DNA of 22,911 nt from VFZL01 sp046734915 (GCA_046734915.1 JBKPSC010000472.1:1-22911), one strand, 5' to 3'. Numbered from the stretch's first letter, positions 1 to 8,619 are shown. Made by a program: numbers and translations. Notes: generated by a model from the sequence alone, not told the origin.

Positions 1-584
1 CCGTTATGCAGGATGGCGATGCCCGACGGTAGGTCGAGATGCGTCGCGTCCGTGCCCTTGACGCCTGTCGTCCCCAACTGCAGCAGGAACTTGTCGAGTG
101 TTGGATTCAGCTTGACGATCCGATGCGCGTCTCGCTCGATGATGTAGACGTTACCCTCCCAGTCGACGCCGCCCGAGTGGAGATACGACGGGTTGAGCGT
201 CTTGCCGTTGATTTCCTGATCGGCGCCGCCCAACACCAGCTTGCCGTCGCGATCGAAGACCATCACCGGCTTGGGGCCGCGGTTGAAGACGTAAATGCGA
301 TCGCGCGTGTCGATGGCAATCCCCGAGATGCCCGGCTGCGGCGTTTGCGCACCGCCGCCGCCGCCCCCAGCGGGCGTCCCGCCGCGCGCGCGCCGCGCCG
401 CCGCCTGCGCCTCGCGTTCAGCTGGTGGCGGGGGCGGTTCCTTCAGGCCGAAGTACAGCCCCGGCGGCAGCGTCGGCCAATTCGGGACGAGGGTGTACCC
501 GCTGTTCGCTTGTTGCGCATGCGCTGGACCTGGCACCGCGGCGATAAGTGTCAACAGGATGGCGAGACCGAGAACACGTCGCAT
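1..584 (-). CDS. NHL-repeat-type beta-propeller protein, exported (3' end beyond window)
   Basis: The frame is open from the ATG at 584 (minus) to the left edge, giving about 194 residues; the C-terminus lies outside. A GGAGGA Shine-Dalgarno sits about 6 bases upstream. The N-terminus is a clear signal peptide (MRRVLGLAILLTLIAAV, then AHA-QQ). A Pro/Gly/Ala/Arg-rich low-complexity stretch follows (about residues 50-80, with a run of six glycines). After that come NHL-like blades with the pattern GIAIDTRDRIYVFNRG, VMVFDRDGKLV and GVDWEGNVYIIERDAHRIVKLN. In known families such propellers are exported lyases (peptidyl-hydroxyglycine amidating-lyase-like) or binding scaffolds. The sequence seen does not decide which. 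It is the last visible gene of the minus-strand run, 15 bases after its upstream neighbour, so it is probably co-transcribed. Confidence 0.82.
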   Translation of the reverse strand, partial: MRRVLGLAILLTLIAAVPGPAHAQQANSGYTLVPNWPTLPPGLYFGLKEPPPPPAEREAQAAARRARGGTPAGGGGGGAQTPQPGISGIAIDTRDRIYVFNRGPKPVMVFDRDGKLVLGGADQEINGKTLNPSYLHSGGVDWEGNVYIIERDAHRIVKLNPTLDKFLLQLGTTGVKGTDATHLDLPSGIAILHN

Positions 585-599
585 GCTGCTCCTCCGGAG

Positions 600-1217
600 T
601 CACTTCGCGGCGGTCGGCTCGAAGCCTTCCTTCCGCCACCAGGGGTTGCCGAGATTCGTGTAGCGTCCGCCGTCGATCGAGATCGTGCTGGCGACTCGGA
701 AGTTGCCAGGCGAGACCAGCCGCAGCGAATCTTTCAGCCGCACGGACTGACCGCCGACGGTGAACGGATCGCTCTCGAAGTAGATGTAGTAGAACCCCCC
801 GAGGTCGGCGCCGACCGGCGCGCGCTGCGTGTACGAGTAGCCGCGGCTGTCGGTGACCTGCCGGCTGATCGTCTTCTCGGCCTTGTGATACTCGATGCGC
901 GCTTTGATCGTGAACGGACCGTTTGGTCCCGTGCCCTCGGTCACCGAGTCGTACAGCGTGTCGCTCACTTTCGTGAACACCGTCTTGCCGGAAACCGCGC
1001 CGCCGGGCCCGAGCGGACTGTCCGGCACGACACCTTCGTGTGTCCATGTGCCGAGAAAGTACGCATCGAAATCGAGGGGCGGGATCTCGTCGCCTTTTTG
1101 CGTCGGCCGGCCGAGCGCCGGCATCTGTCCGCGTGGCTGTGACGATCCGCCCTGGGGCGTCTGATCGGCATCAACAATCGGCGTGAGCAAGACGATGCAG
1201 ATGAGGATGTGTTTCAT
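600..1217 (-). CDS. Exported lipocalin-like / DUF1579-like protein of unknown function
   Basis: This is a 205-aa protein with a short signal peptide (MKHILICIVLLTPIVDA). The mature part has the pattern of small beta-barrel 'weight of effect' proteins: YFLGTWTHEGV near residue 54, then repeated strands with VSDTLYDSVTEGTGPNGPFTIKARIEY and a tail of SLRLVSPGNFRVASTISIDGGRYTNLGNPWW. The G-T-W opening resembles DUF1579 and lipocalin-like domains, but no catalytic residues are visible. It lies 21 bases after the NIPSNAP gene and 15 before the NHL gene, so it belongs to the same transcript. The fold assignment is tentative and the function unknown. It could equally be a small ligand-binding protein partnering the neighbouring enzymes. 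Confidence 0.75.
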   Translation of the reverse strand: MKHILICIVLLTPIVDADQTPQGGSSQPRGQMPALGRPTQKGDEIPPLDFDAYFLGTWTHEGVVPDSPLGPGGAVSGKTVFTKVSDTLYDSVTEGTGPNGPFTIKARIEYHKAEKTISRQVTDSRGYSYTQRAPVGADLGGFYYIYFESDPFTVGGQSVRLKDSLRLVSPGNFRVASTISIDGGRYTNLGNPWWRKEGFEPTAAK

Positions 1218-1238
1218 GACCTGCTAGCCCGTGCCCGG

Positions 1239-1691
1239 CTAAGGCGTAATCTTGATTGCGGTATAGCTCCCGTTTGGAACCATGTCGACGTTGTGGACTT
1301 TCTCGATGAGCTTCGTATCCGGGTTGCGTTCTTGCTTGGTCACGACTTCGGCAAACTCAGGGTCGTCGTGCGCGGCCTTGAGCCGTTTGTCGCGCTCTTC
1401 ACGCGAAGGATACCCTCTCATATAGATGAATGTGTTGGCCGCGTCAACGCTGAGTTCGGCGTCGCTCTGTTGTGGAATCCAATAGCCAACATTGGTGATC
1501 CCGTGCCGCGCGTAGATGGCCGCCGTGCGGCTGGCGAATCGTTGCGCCAAGGCATCTCGCTTTCCGGGCTTCGCGGTATAGACGCGGAGCTCATAAAAGC
1601 CAGGCTCCTTGACGGTCTGTGCATAGCCCCAGCCGATTCCCGCGAGACCGAAGGCAAACGCCACGGCGGTGGCAATCTTCCATTTGAGCAT
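1239..1691 (-). CDS. NIPSNAP family protein, exported
   Basis: This is a 150-aa protein. After an N-terminal membrane or signal segment (residues 1-25, ending GYAQ) it carries the NIPSNAP dimeric alpha/beta-barrel pattern: FYELRVYTAKPGKRDALAQRFASRTAAIYARHGITNVGYW, then FIYMRGYPSREERDKRLKAAHDDPEF. Length matches a single NIPSNAP domain plus signal. Bacterial NIPSNAP proteins are ferredoxin-like-fold proteins often found beside oxygenases and hydrolases. No enzymatic activity is established for the family as a whole. It lies 55 bases after the cyclase gene in the same direction. An exported copy next to an exported cyclase suggests a shared substrate, which is inference. Confidence 0.88.
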   Translation of the reverse strand: MLKWKIATAVAFAFGLAGIGWGYAQTVKEPGFYELRVYTAKPGKRDALAQRFASRTAAIYARHGITNVGYWIPQQSDAELSVDAANTFIYMRGYPSREERDKRLKAAHDDPEFAEVVTKQERNPDTKLIEKVHNVDMVPNGSYTAIKITP

Positions 1692-1746
1692 GACGAATTC
1701 TCCAGGCGAGAAGCTGTTGTTCGGGCCGGACTGGCCGGCCCTGCCG

Positions 1747-2730
1747 CTAGAAGGTCGCGATCGGATTGATCGGCGATCCGGTGCCGCCCACCACCGGTAT
1801 CGGCGCCATTGTCAACAGGAAGTCCCAGCGCTTGCGCGCCGCTGCCGCGTCGCCCAGTGCTTCGAGGTCGCAGTTGTCGAGCAGGTGCACGCCCAGATAG
1901 ACGAGGGCGAAGTCATGCGCCGCGGCCGTGATGTTCGAGGGCGACACGTACTGCGGATGGTCGCTGCCCATCAGGGCGATGTCCCGTGCCCGCAACCAGG
2001 GAATGACGGAGGGATCGAGGCCGGCGTCTCGCGCATTACGCCCGCGGGCGTAAGGGCCGAGCGCCTTGCGGCGCGCCCACACACCGGTGCGCACGAAGAG
2101 CGCGTCTCCGGGGCCGACCTTGACACCAGCCTGCTTCTCCCACGCTTCCAGATCCTCGACGTAGATCGGCGTGCCCTGCTCGAGGAAGGGCACGCCCTTG
2201 AGACGGGGGATATCGATCAAGACCCCGCGGGTGATGACCCCCGTTTTCAGGTTGTGGATCGAATTCTTGAAGTGACGGTTCGCCTTGAGCACGGCATCGG
2301 GGTCAGGCTTGTACCCGTTGAAGAACACGCCGCTCTCATTGATGTGTGCGAGGGAATCGAGATGCGTGTGCGCGATCCCGTGGTACGACACGCCCCAGCG
2401 GTCTGAGCCGATGCCCTGCATCTGGTGCTCGTAGGGCGACGGGTTGTCGACCGCCTTCTCGGTGTCAGGATCGCTGGCGAGCGACACCGAAACCCCCTCC
2501 TTCGCCAGCGCCAGCGCCTGCAACCGCTTGGCAGGCGTAATGAGGTTCATGGCGCCGATCTCGTCCTCTTTGCCCCAGCGTCCCCAGTTGGAGAGCTCTT
2601 TCTTCCACCGTTCGTACTGCTCAGGGGTGACGCGAGACGGCGCGGCGCCTGGCGACTGCGATCGCGGCTCGGCCGACCCGGCGAGGACGGCCACCAGCAC
2701 GGCGACGTAGACAGCCGATCTGTTGTTCAT
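1747..2730 (-). CDS. Cyclase-family (kynurenine formamidase-like) metal-dependent hydrolase, exported
   Basis: I chose the ATG at 2730 (327 aa) over an in-frame TTG at 2748. The ATG has a GGGGA ribosome-binding site about 7 bases upstream and begins directly with a hydrophobic signal segment (MNNRSAVYVAVLVAVLAGSA). Family marks of the cyclase superfamily (PF04199) are WGKEDEIGAMNLITP at about residues 52-65 and the metal-binding motif HTHLDSLAH at residues 121-129 (H121, H123, D125, H129). GDALFVRTGVW and GSDHPQYV follow in the usual order. Characterised members hydrolyse N-formylkynurenine or cyclic amides and esters. The substrate here is unknown. It lies 35 bases downstream of the outer-membrane receptor gene, consistent with hydrolysis of an imported or periplasmic compound. 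Confidence 0.9.
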   Translation of the reverse strand: MNNRSAVYVAVLVAVLAGSAEPRSQSPGAAPSRVTPEQYERWKKELSNWGRWGKEDEIGAMNLITPAKRLQALALAKEGVSVSLASDPDTEKAVDNPSPYEHQMQGIGSDRWGVSYHGIAHTHLDSLAHINESGVFFNGYKPDPDAVLKANRHFKNSIHNLKTGVITRGVLIDIPRLKGVPFLEQGTPIYVEDLEAWEKQAGVKVGPGDALFVRTGVWARRKALGPYARGRNARDAGLDPSVIPWLRARDIALMGSDHPQYVSPSNITAAAHDFALVYLGVHLLDNCDLEALGDAAAARKRWDFLLTMAPIPVVGGTGSPINPIATF

Positions 2731-2765
2731 CACACGGTCCCCGTTCAAATGAGCCCCACGGTCGT

Positions 2766-5738
2766 TCAGAAGTCGATCTGAGCGCTGAACTTGGCGTACC
2801 GCGGCACCAGAATCTGCGTGGGCTGCAGCCAGGAGGTGGCAGCGTACGACGTGCTCAGCGTATTGATATCTGACCGGTTGAGAATGTTGAAGACGTCAAC
2901 ACTGCCGGTCACGTTGGCGCGGCCAAACTTCATGCGCTTCGACGCGCGGAAGTCGACGCTCTTGAGCGCTGGCGAATACTGCGTTCCAGGCTCGATGAGG
3001 GCGATCGGTGCGATGCTCCCCGATGGCGCACGGCCCAGCGCCGCTCTCATCTCGGCTGCCGTCGGGGTGTACTCCGCGGTAATTTGCGGGCCAGGCACGA
3101 TCTGGAAGCCCGAGCTCGTCTGGATGCCCCAGGGCAGCGGCACGAGCAGGAACCCCTTCACCTGCGTCCGGAACGGCGGTTCGCTGCGGCAGAACTGGCG
3201 CGACGTGTTGAAGGCCGTCGCTCCGCGGTCGGCGGACGTTCCCGACTGACCAATCGGCGCATCGACGGCAATGCACTGGTCGAGCACGACCCGCCCGGTG
3301 CTCGTGCCGGCGTTGACCTGCATTCCGCCGGGGAGCCGGACCCGCGTCGTCAAGTCGATGCCGTTGTAGACCTCGCGATAGCCCGTGCCGAAGTTCTTCG
3401 CGAAGGTCACCAGGTTGTCGGTCAGGCCGAATTTGGTGGGGTTCAAGTCATAGAGACCGTCGCAGATTCTGTAGCCGCCGTTGTCGGGAAGACGTGAATC
3501 GGCCGGAGCGTTGATGCAATAGGGATCCCAGTCCGATGGCGTGCGCGCCTGGTTGTTCGTGACGGTCTGATTGCCGAACCACCGACGGTTGTACTCGGCG
3601 TTGACCGAGACGCCCGGACGCAGCTCGTGTTGAATGGCGGACGAGACCTCCCAGTTGTACCCGCGCTTGCCCCATCCGACGAGGACGTCCGGATCGTACT
3701 TGGTGGCGAGCACATTTGGTTGGCCGAAGCTCAGGTTCTCGAGTTGCTGGCACTCGCCGTTGGTGAGCGTGTTGTTCAGATCGCAGTCGGGAACGAAGTT
3801 GCGATTGACGTCATTCCACACGCGCGTGGTCGACGTGATCGACTGCTGCACGGGATTGTTCTGGCGCGTCGTCGCCGCAGTCTCGCCGGAGACATACCGG
3901 CCGACATTCGCCTTCAGCGCCGTCTTGCCGTTGCCGAAGAGATCGTAAGAGATGCCCAGTCGCGGATTGATGTCCTTCCAGCTGAGGACCCGGTCCACCG
4001 CGGCGTACGTGCGTGCGGGGAGGAAGCGCGTGGCTGGAAGCGACTGCTCGGGAATACTCGACTTGAAATAGTCGAAACGAAGGCCGGCGTTCACCGTCGC
4101 GCGCTTGATCGTCCACTGGTCCTGCGCATAAAGGCCGAGGCTGGCGTTGACTTTCTCGATCCACCTTGCGTTCGCGTACTCGGTAATCTGATTCGCAGTG
4201 CCGTTGGTCGCGGTGCTGACGCGGTACGACACGGATTGTGGAATCTCCTGGGTCGTGTCGCGGCGGCCCCACAGGTTGCTGAACCCGACCTTGAACGCAT
4301 GCGAGCCCGTGACGTAGTTCACCGCAGCTCTGGCGGTGATCGGATTGCTCTTGTGCTGGCCGAGCTGGTTGATGGGACCGGACCTGAACGATCGGACCAC
4401 CCCGGTCTGCGCGGTGACCGGAATGGTGTCATCCTCCACCGCCGGATCGGTCTGCAGGTGCACGTACCAATTCGTCATCACCTGTGACACGCCGGTCTCG
4501 AGCAGCACACGGTTGCTCAGCGGTGACTTCCACGACAGCTGCCTGAAGCTATTGGGATTCCACTTACCGTACCCCGTTGCCTCTGGCGACGCGGTCGCAT
4601 CGAAGCCGGGGTAGTTGCACGTGCAATGAGGCTGCTCATCCCAGAACGCGCTGATCTTGTTGTTCTGAGTGGCCTGGTATGTCAGCCGGAGGTTGATGCT
4701 TCCGTCCACTACCTTCGCGCTCGCCTGCCGATTGGGGTCCGGAGTGTACGAGAACCCGAGCGGCGTGGCGTTGTGAAACAGACCGGCCAGATAAGTGTCA
4801 GTGCCCCAGTAGCGGTATGAATTGAAGAACCACAGCTTGTCGCGCAGGATGGGGCCACCCCACGACGGATTGATATCCCAGATTTCCTTCAGCCGGTTGG
4901 TGGCCGTCAGCCCCCGGGATATCAATTCATCGGTCAAGTTGCTCGCCTGAACGTTCTCGCCAGAGTAGGCCGCGACGAAGCTGCCGGTGAGCGAGTTGCC
5001 CCCCTCCTTGGGGATGAGGTTTGTCGTGATGCCGGAGACCGCCTGTTCGGCTGACTGGCCTCCGGTGGTCACAGTGACCTCCTGCACGCTTCCCTGGTTG
5101 ATGTAGTAGGTGAATCCGGCCCCGCCACCAGACCCTTCGAACGTGTGATCGTTGAAGCCGTCAATCGCCACGTTCGCTTCGCCGGGCCGGCCGCCATGGA
5201 TCGCGAGCGACGCAGTGTCGCGACCGATGTCGCCGAGGCCGCCGACCACGCCGGGGATATACGGCACGAAGCTCTGTGGCGACCGCTGACTCGGCAGGTT
5301 GTCGAGCACCGAGTTCGACAGCACCGTCTGCGATCGTACGTTCTGAACGTCGACGGTCGAGGTCTGGCCCGAAACGGTCACGCTCTCCTCGAGGCCGCCG
5401 ACCCGCATGTCGGCATTGACGGTGGCGGTGAAGCCCGCCGGCAGATCGATGTCTTCGTGAACGACGGTCGAAAACCCGGTGAGCGTGAACGTCACCGTGT
5501 ACGTACCTGGCCGGAGCTCGATGATCTTGTACTGCCCCTGATCATCGGTCGAAGCTGCTCGGACGCGCTCGATGAGGGCCGGACTCGCGGCTTCCACGCT
5601 CACGCCTGGCAGCACGGCGCCGGTGGCATCCCTGGCCACGCCGGCAATGCTGGTCGCCTGGGCGGCAGCCAGCGCTGGAACGATCAGAACGATTCCCGTC
5701 GCGGACACGATGGACTGCCGCCAACGACTCGGGCTCAT
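2766..5738 (-). CDS. Oar-like TonB-dependent outer-membrane protein with N-terminal carboxypeptidase-regulatory domain
   Basis: This is a 990-aa protein with an ATG at 5738 preceded by GGGGGA. The order is signal peptide (residues 1-27, ending LAAAQA), a carboxypeptidase-regulatory-like beta-sandwich (about 28-115: SIAGVARDATGAVLPGVSVEA ... GQYKIIELRPGTYTVTFTLTGF), then a plug domain with VTVSGQTSTVDV and the GGRPGEANVAIDGFNDH region. The rest is a long beta-barrel ending in phenylalanine (FSAQIDF), the usual signal for outer-membrane insertion. A short Ca-binding-like loop (DVNRNFVPDCDLNN) and a CTC cysteine pair are present in extracellular-loop-like stretches. Such Oar-type proteins are strongly expanded in Acidobacteria; ligands are mostly unknown. 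It is the only transporter in the minus-strand run and probably admits the compound that the exported enzymes process. Confidence 0.92.
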   Translation of the reverse strand: MSPSRWRQSIVSATGIVLIVPALAAAQATSIAGVARDATGAVLPGVSVEAASPALIERVRAASTDDQGQYKIIELRPGTYTVTFTLTGFSTVVHEDIDLPAGFTATVNADMRVGGLEESVTVSGQTSTVDVQNVRSQTVLSNSVLDNLPSQRSPQSFVPYIPGVVGGLGDIGRDTASLAIHGGRPGEANVAIDGFNDHTFEGSGGGAGFTYYINQGSVQEVTVTTGGQSAEQAVSGITTNLIPKEGGNSLTGSFVAAYSGENVQASNLTDELISRGLTATNRLKEIWDINPSWGGPILRDKLWFFNSYRYWGTDTYLAGLFHNATPLGFSYTPDPNRQASAKVVDGSINLRLTYQATQNNKISAFWDEQPHCTCNYPGFDATASPEATGYGKWNPNSFRQLSWKSPLSNRVLLETGVSQVMTNWYVHLQTDPAVEDDTIPVTAQTGVVRSFRSGPINQLGQHKSNPITARAAVNYVTGSHAFKVGFSNLWGRRDTTQEIPQSVSYRVSTATNGTANQITEYANARWIEKVNASLGLYAQDQWTIKRATVNAGLRFDYFKSSIPEQSLPATRFLPARTYAAVDRVLSWKDINPRLGISYDLFGNGKTALKANVGRYVSGETAATTRQNNPVQQSITSTTRVWNDVNRNFVPDCDLNNTLTNGECQQLENLSFGQPNVLATKYDPDVLVGWGKRGYNWEVSSAIQHELRPGVSVNAEYNRRWFGNQTVTNNQARTPSDWDPYCINAPADSRLPDNGGYRICDGLYDLNPTKFGLTDNLVTFAKNFGTGYREVYNGIDLTTRVRLPGGMQVNAGTSTGRVVLDQCIAVDAPIGQSGTSADRGATAFNTSRQFCRSEPPFRTQVKGFLLVPLPWGIQTSSGFQIVPGPQITAEYTPTAAEMRAALGRAPSGSIAPIALIEPGTQYSPALKSVDFRASKRMKFGRANVTGSVDVFNILNRSDINTLSTSYAATSWLQPTQILVPRYAKFSAQIDF

Positions 5739-5844
5739 GCTGTCCCCCTGTCTGAACGCGGGTTACGCCAACGCGAACACGATCAGTGAGCGATCGGGAG
5801 TCTTCGACAAAGCGTGGAGCCGACAACGCCCTTCGCGGAGACGA

Positions 5845-6942
5845 CTATCGCGCTTTGTGCTCCTGCTCGTACAGCCACTCGTAAATACGGCGGATGCCGC
5901 GGAGCTCGGCGCCCGGACGAGCGGTGTTGGGGAAAAAGGCCTTGTACGCCGACAGGTCGACTCGCTGGGCCGCTTCGGGGGCGAGCACGCCCTGCTTTCG
6001 AAGCTCGGCCGTCTGTCGCACGACGTCGCGCAAGTAGCCCTGAAACGCACCGATGCGCGCCTTGGTGTCGGTGAACGGCGCACCGTGACCTGGCAGCACG
6101 ATGCCGTAGTCCATGTTCTTGAGCACCTCGAGAGTCGCGATCCATTCGTCGAATTGCGCGTCGCCCATGTAGGCGGGGCCGGTCTCCATCAGATCGCCGG
6201 TGCACACGATCCGTTCTTTGGGCAGGTAGACAACCGTGTCGCCGTTGGTGTGTCCGCGGCCGAGGAAGAGCAACTGCACCTCGCGGCCGCCTAGATCGAT
6301 GACCTTCCTGTCCGTATACGTCACGTTCGGCGATGTGGGCTTGATCTCCTGGAGGTCGTCCCAGTTTTTCAGCGCCGCGGCGAGTGCCGCCTCGAGCGCC
6401 GGCTTCTTCTGCGGATCCTGCTCTTCGGCGAGACTCTTGCGTGCGGTGTCGATGCGCCGCGTCCCGTTGACGACCTGAGAGGTCATGTAGGGTTCACGGT
6501 GGAGGATGTCGTAGTTGTCGATCGCGTACTTCACGAACTCGTGTGCGACGACATCGATGCCCGCGGCCCGAAAGACCTGGTTGCCGTTCGCATGATCGTA
6601 GTGATAGTGGCTGTTGACCGCGTAGCGAACCGGTCTCCCGTTGGTGACCAATCGGACGTCCTCGAGAAATGCCCGGGCCGCCGCCGGCGTCGTCTTGGTA
6701 TCGATGACGAGCGCTTCGCGATCCCCGACGATGACGGGGCTGCTGCCGCCGCCCGCACCGGTGGCGAAGTAGACGCCGTCGGCGATCCGCTCGAAGCGTG
6801 ATTCTTTCCCTTGAATGATTGGAAACGGGGATGGCGCCGCACCTCGACCCTGGGCTCGGGCCTGCCCCTGGGCCAGGAAGGCATTGCAGACAAGCCAGCC
6901 ACTGACGAAGAGGGTGAACGCTGCCGCCGGACGCACTTTCAT
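5845..6942 (-). CDS. Class-B metallo-beta-lactamase-fold hydrolase, exported
   Basis: This is a 365-aa protein with a signal peptide (residues 1 to about 30, ending ARAQG). It has the full dinuclear zinc set of the MBL fold: HYHYDH at 112-117 (H112, H114, D116, H117), HTNGD at 221-225 (H221), CTGD with D240, and GHG with H276. The spacing and the GDREALVIDTKTTP strand near residue 75 fit periplasmic MBL hydrolases of the subclass that includes quinoprotein-linked and glyoxalase-II-like enzymes. A helical insertion with ARKSLAEEQDPQKKPALEAALAAALKNW lies at about 158-185. It is followed after 106 bases by the TonB-type receptor gene. A candidate promoter lies just upstream, so it may head a sub-operon. 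Substrate unknown; true beta-lactamase activity is possible but not implied. Confidence 0.9.
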   Translation of the reverse strand: MKVRPAAAFTLFVSGWLVCNAFLAQGQARAQGRGAAPSPFPIIQGKESRFERIADGVYFATGAGGGSSPVIVGDREALVIDTKTTPAAARAFLEDVRLVTNGRPVRYAVNSHYHYDHANGNQVFRAAGIDVVAHEFVKYAIDNYDILHREPYMTSQVVNGTRRIDTARKSLAEEQDPQKKPALEAALAAALKNWDDLQEIKPTSPNVTYTDRKVIDLGGREVQLLFLGRGHTNGDTVVYLPKERIVCTGDLMETGPAYMGDAQFDEWIATLEVLKNMDYGIVLPGHGAPFTDTKARIGAFQGYLRDVVRQTAELRKQGVLAPEAAQRVDLSAYKAFFPNTARPGAELRGIRRIYEWLYEQEHKAR

Positions 6943-6962
6943 CGGCTCGCCCCCGCGGGGCG

Positions 6963-6991
6963 CTTATACCACAGCCCCCAGGTGCGAGCAA
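6963..6991 (-). promoter_or_regulatory. Candidate sigma-70 promoter upstream of the MBL hydrolase gene
   Basis: Reading the minus strand, TTGCTC (6991-6986) and TATAAG (6968-6963) are separated by exactly 17 bases. The -10 matches consensus at five of six positions and the -35 at three of six. The predicted start lies about 13 bases before the ATG at 6942, beside a CCCCGCGGGG palindrome (6951-6960). It would let the MBL-receptor-cyclase part be transcribed apart from the two genes further upstream. Confidence 0.4.
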
Positions 6992-7028
6992 TTCAGAAGA
7001 GCGAGATTGCGCGGTTCGGATCGATCAG

Positions 7029-7535
7029 CTATTTCGCAGCGGTCGTGGCGGCTCTGTACGTCGGTCCGTGCACCGTGCGGTGTGACAGATACTGCCAGCG
7101 CCCGTCACGCAGCGCATAGACTCGCTCGAACCACACGGTGAACTCGGCGCGTCCAGGAGCGGCCGACTTGTTCTTCGCGACGTACTTCCCATAGGTGATC
7201 GCGACGTCGCCGTGCATTTCCACCTGCACCGCATCGAGATCGCGCGAGAGGTACGGGGCTTTGGAGACCGATGCCAGCCACTGGGCCTTCGTCTCCACCC
7301 GCAGCGGCTCGCCGCCCGTCGTCCATCCGTCCCCGTGGGTAAACGTGAAGTCCGGTGCGCACATCGCATCAAGACTGGCGACATCGCCGCGCACAACGGC
7401 GGCCTCCATCGTGCGCTCGAAGGCGAGAACCTCGGCTGCCGCGCCGGTCGCCGGTGCCCGAGGCGCGGGCGGTTGCGCGAACGCGTTCGCTGCCGACATG
7501 AAAACGGAAACGACGCACAACGTTCGAGCGAGCAT
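7029..7535 (-). CDS. DUF4440 / NTF2-like (SnoaL-type) protein, exported
   Basis: This is a 168-aa protein with ATG at 7535 preceded by GGGAG. A signal peptide (residues 1-21, ending NAFAQ) leads into an NTF2-like cone fold: AAAEVLAFERTMEAAVVRGDVASLDAMCAPDFTFTHGDG, then LSRDLDAVQVEMHGDVAITYGKY and FTVWFERVYALRDGRWQYLSHRTVHGP. This is the DUF4440 arrangement. NTF2-like domains serve as isomerases, dehydratases, subunits of oxygenases or ligand binders. The cleft residues are not diagnostic here. It lies between the VOC gene (51 bases) and the MBL gene (86 bases), all in the same direction. Confidence 0.87.
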   Translation of the reverse strand: MLARTLCVVSVFMSAANAFAQPPAPRAPATGAAAEVLAFERTMEAAVVRGDVASLDAMCAPDFTFTHGDGWTTGGEPLRVETKAQWLASVSKAPYLSRDLDAVQVEMHGDVAITYGKYVAKNKSAAPGRAEFTVWFERVYALRDGRWQYLSHRTVHGPTYRAATTAAK

Positions 7536-7586
7536 GGCGTCTCCCTTCCGGCTGAGCCGGGGTTTCGCGGCAGAGTCCGGTGTCCG

Positions 7587-8375
7587 TTAGTTCCGTTGCA
7601 CGAGCTCGATGCGGACCCCGTCGGGCCCTTCGATGAACGCCAACCGCATCGAGGTTCCGCTCGGCAGCGTGAGCGGCCTCGGCTCAGTCGTCACCTTCAC
7701 GCTCTTGGTCTTGAGCCCGGCCACCACGCTGTCCACGTTGATCGGCCTGAACCCGATGTGATCGATAGCATGGCCGGCGCTCGGCACCGCTTCGCCTTTC
7801 TGCGCGAGCAGCCACACGCCGCCGTAGTTGATGCCGTCGATCCGGTCCTTCAACTTCCCGACGGTGCCACCGAACGTGGATGCGTACCACGCCAGCGCGG
7901 TGTCGGGATTTGGTGCGCGCAGGTGGACGTGGTGCAGGCCGAGCTTGGCCGGGTCCTGCACGATCTCGAGACGCGTGCCCCACGGATCGTCCACGAAGGC
8001 GAGTTTGAAGAGTCCGGGGACATCGCGTGCGGGGGTCACCACCTTCGCGCCGTCGGCTTCCAACGACTTCATCGCGGCGTCGAGATCGGCGACCGAGAAG
8101 CCGATGTGATCGAGAACGCTGCCGCTACTCGGCGTGGGCGTGTCGTTCTTCTGGAAGATGACGCGGGTGTCACCGAACATCAGCCGCTCTTCGGCTTCCT
8201 TGGTGGGCTGGCCGCCGAAGTGCTTCTGATACCAGGCCACCGCCTTGGTCTGATCGGGAACCGCAAGGTGGAGATGGTCCACCATGTTCGCGAATCCGGT
8301 CTGTGCCGACAGGTGCGCTGGGCCTGCCAGCACCGCCGCGGCAGCCATCGTCATCACACGCTGAACGCCTCGCAT
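7587..8375 (-). CDS. Two-domain VOC (glyoxalase/dioxygenase superfamily) protein, exported
   Basis: This is a 262-aa protein with ATG at 8375 and a strong AGGAGG site five bases upstream. A signal peptide (about 1-24, ending HLSAQ) precedes two vicinal-oxygen-chelate modules. The first begins MVDHLHLAVPD and contains VLDHIGFSVADLDAAM and RDVPGLFKLAFVDDPWG (about 31-145). The second begins GLHHVHLRAPNPDTALAWY and contains AIDHIGFRPINVDSV and MRLAFIEGPDGVRIELVQ (about 148-261). Histidines at strand starts (DHLH, HHVH) and the C-terminal Glu in RIELVQ are typical metal-ligand positions. Members include glyoxalases, extradiol dioxygenases and resistance proteins. Export of a VOC protein is uncommon outside groups such as Acidobacteria. 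It is the first gene of the minus-strand run. Confidence 0.88.
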   Translation of the reverse strand: MRGVQRVMTMAAAAVLAGPAHLSAQTGFANMVDHLHLAVPDQTKAVAWYQKHFGGQPTKEAEERLMFGDTRVIFQKNDTPTPSSGSVLDHIGFSVADLDAAMKSLEADGAKVVTPARDVPGLFKLAFVDDPWGTRLEIVQDPAKLGLHHVHLRAPNPDTALAWYASTFGGTVGKLKDRIDGINYGGVWLLAQKGEAVPSAGHAIDHIGFRPINVDSVVAGLKTKSVKVTTEPRPLTLPSGTSMRLAFIEGPDGVRIELVQRN

Positions 8376-8619
8376 GAGTCCTCCTGACGAGCTCTGTGCC
8401 CCGCAGCGTATGCCATTCGGCTTCGCGCTCGTACAATTATGTCTGCAAATCGGCGATTAGCATCACGCACGTCCGATTCCTGGCAGCTTCCTCCTTTGAC
8501 AGTTGAAGTTCAAGTCCCCCCGTTTCCGCTTACCCAGATGAAGACGCCTATTGGGCCGACATCGAAGGGCGTCGGCGCGGTCGATGCTCAATAAATTGCG
8601 GCCGCGGACCAGCGTGAGA

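Noticed and set aside
4613..4624. Heme or metal site from the CTC cysteines in the left receptor
   Set aside because: The pattern is CxC, not CxxCH, and lies in a loop-like stretch of a barrel. A disulfide is more likely.
8436..8464. Promoter upstream of the VOC gene (CATAAT on minus strand)
   Set aside because: The -10 is fair, but the sequence 17 bases upstream (GATGCT) does not resemble a -35. The true promoter of the run was not found.
8543..8576. Terminator after the methyltransferase gene
   Set aside because: Inverted repeats GACGCC/GGCGTC and GCCGAC/GTCGGC compete and neither is followed by a U-run on the minus strand.
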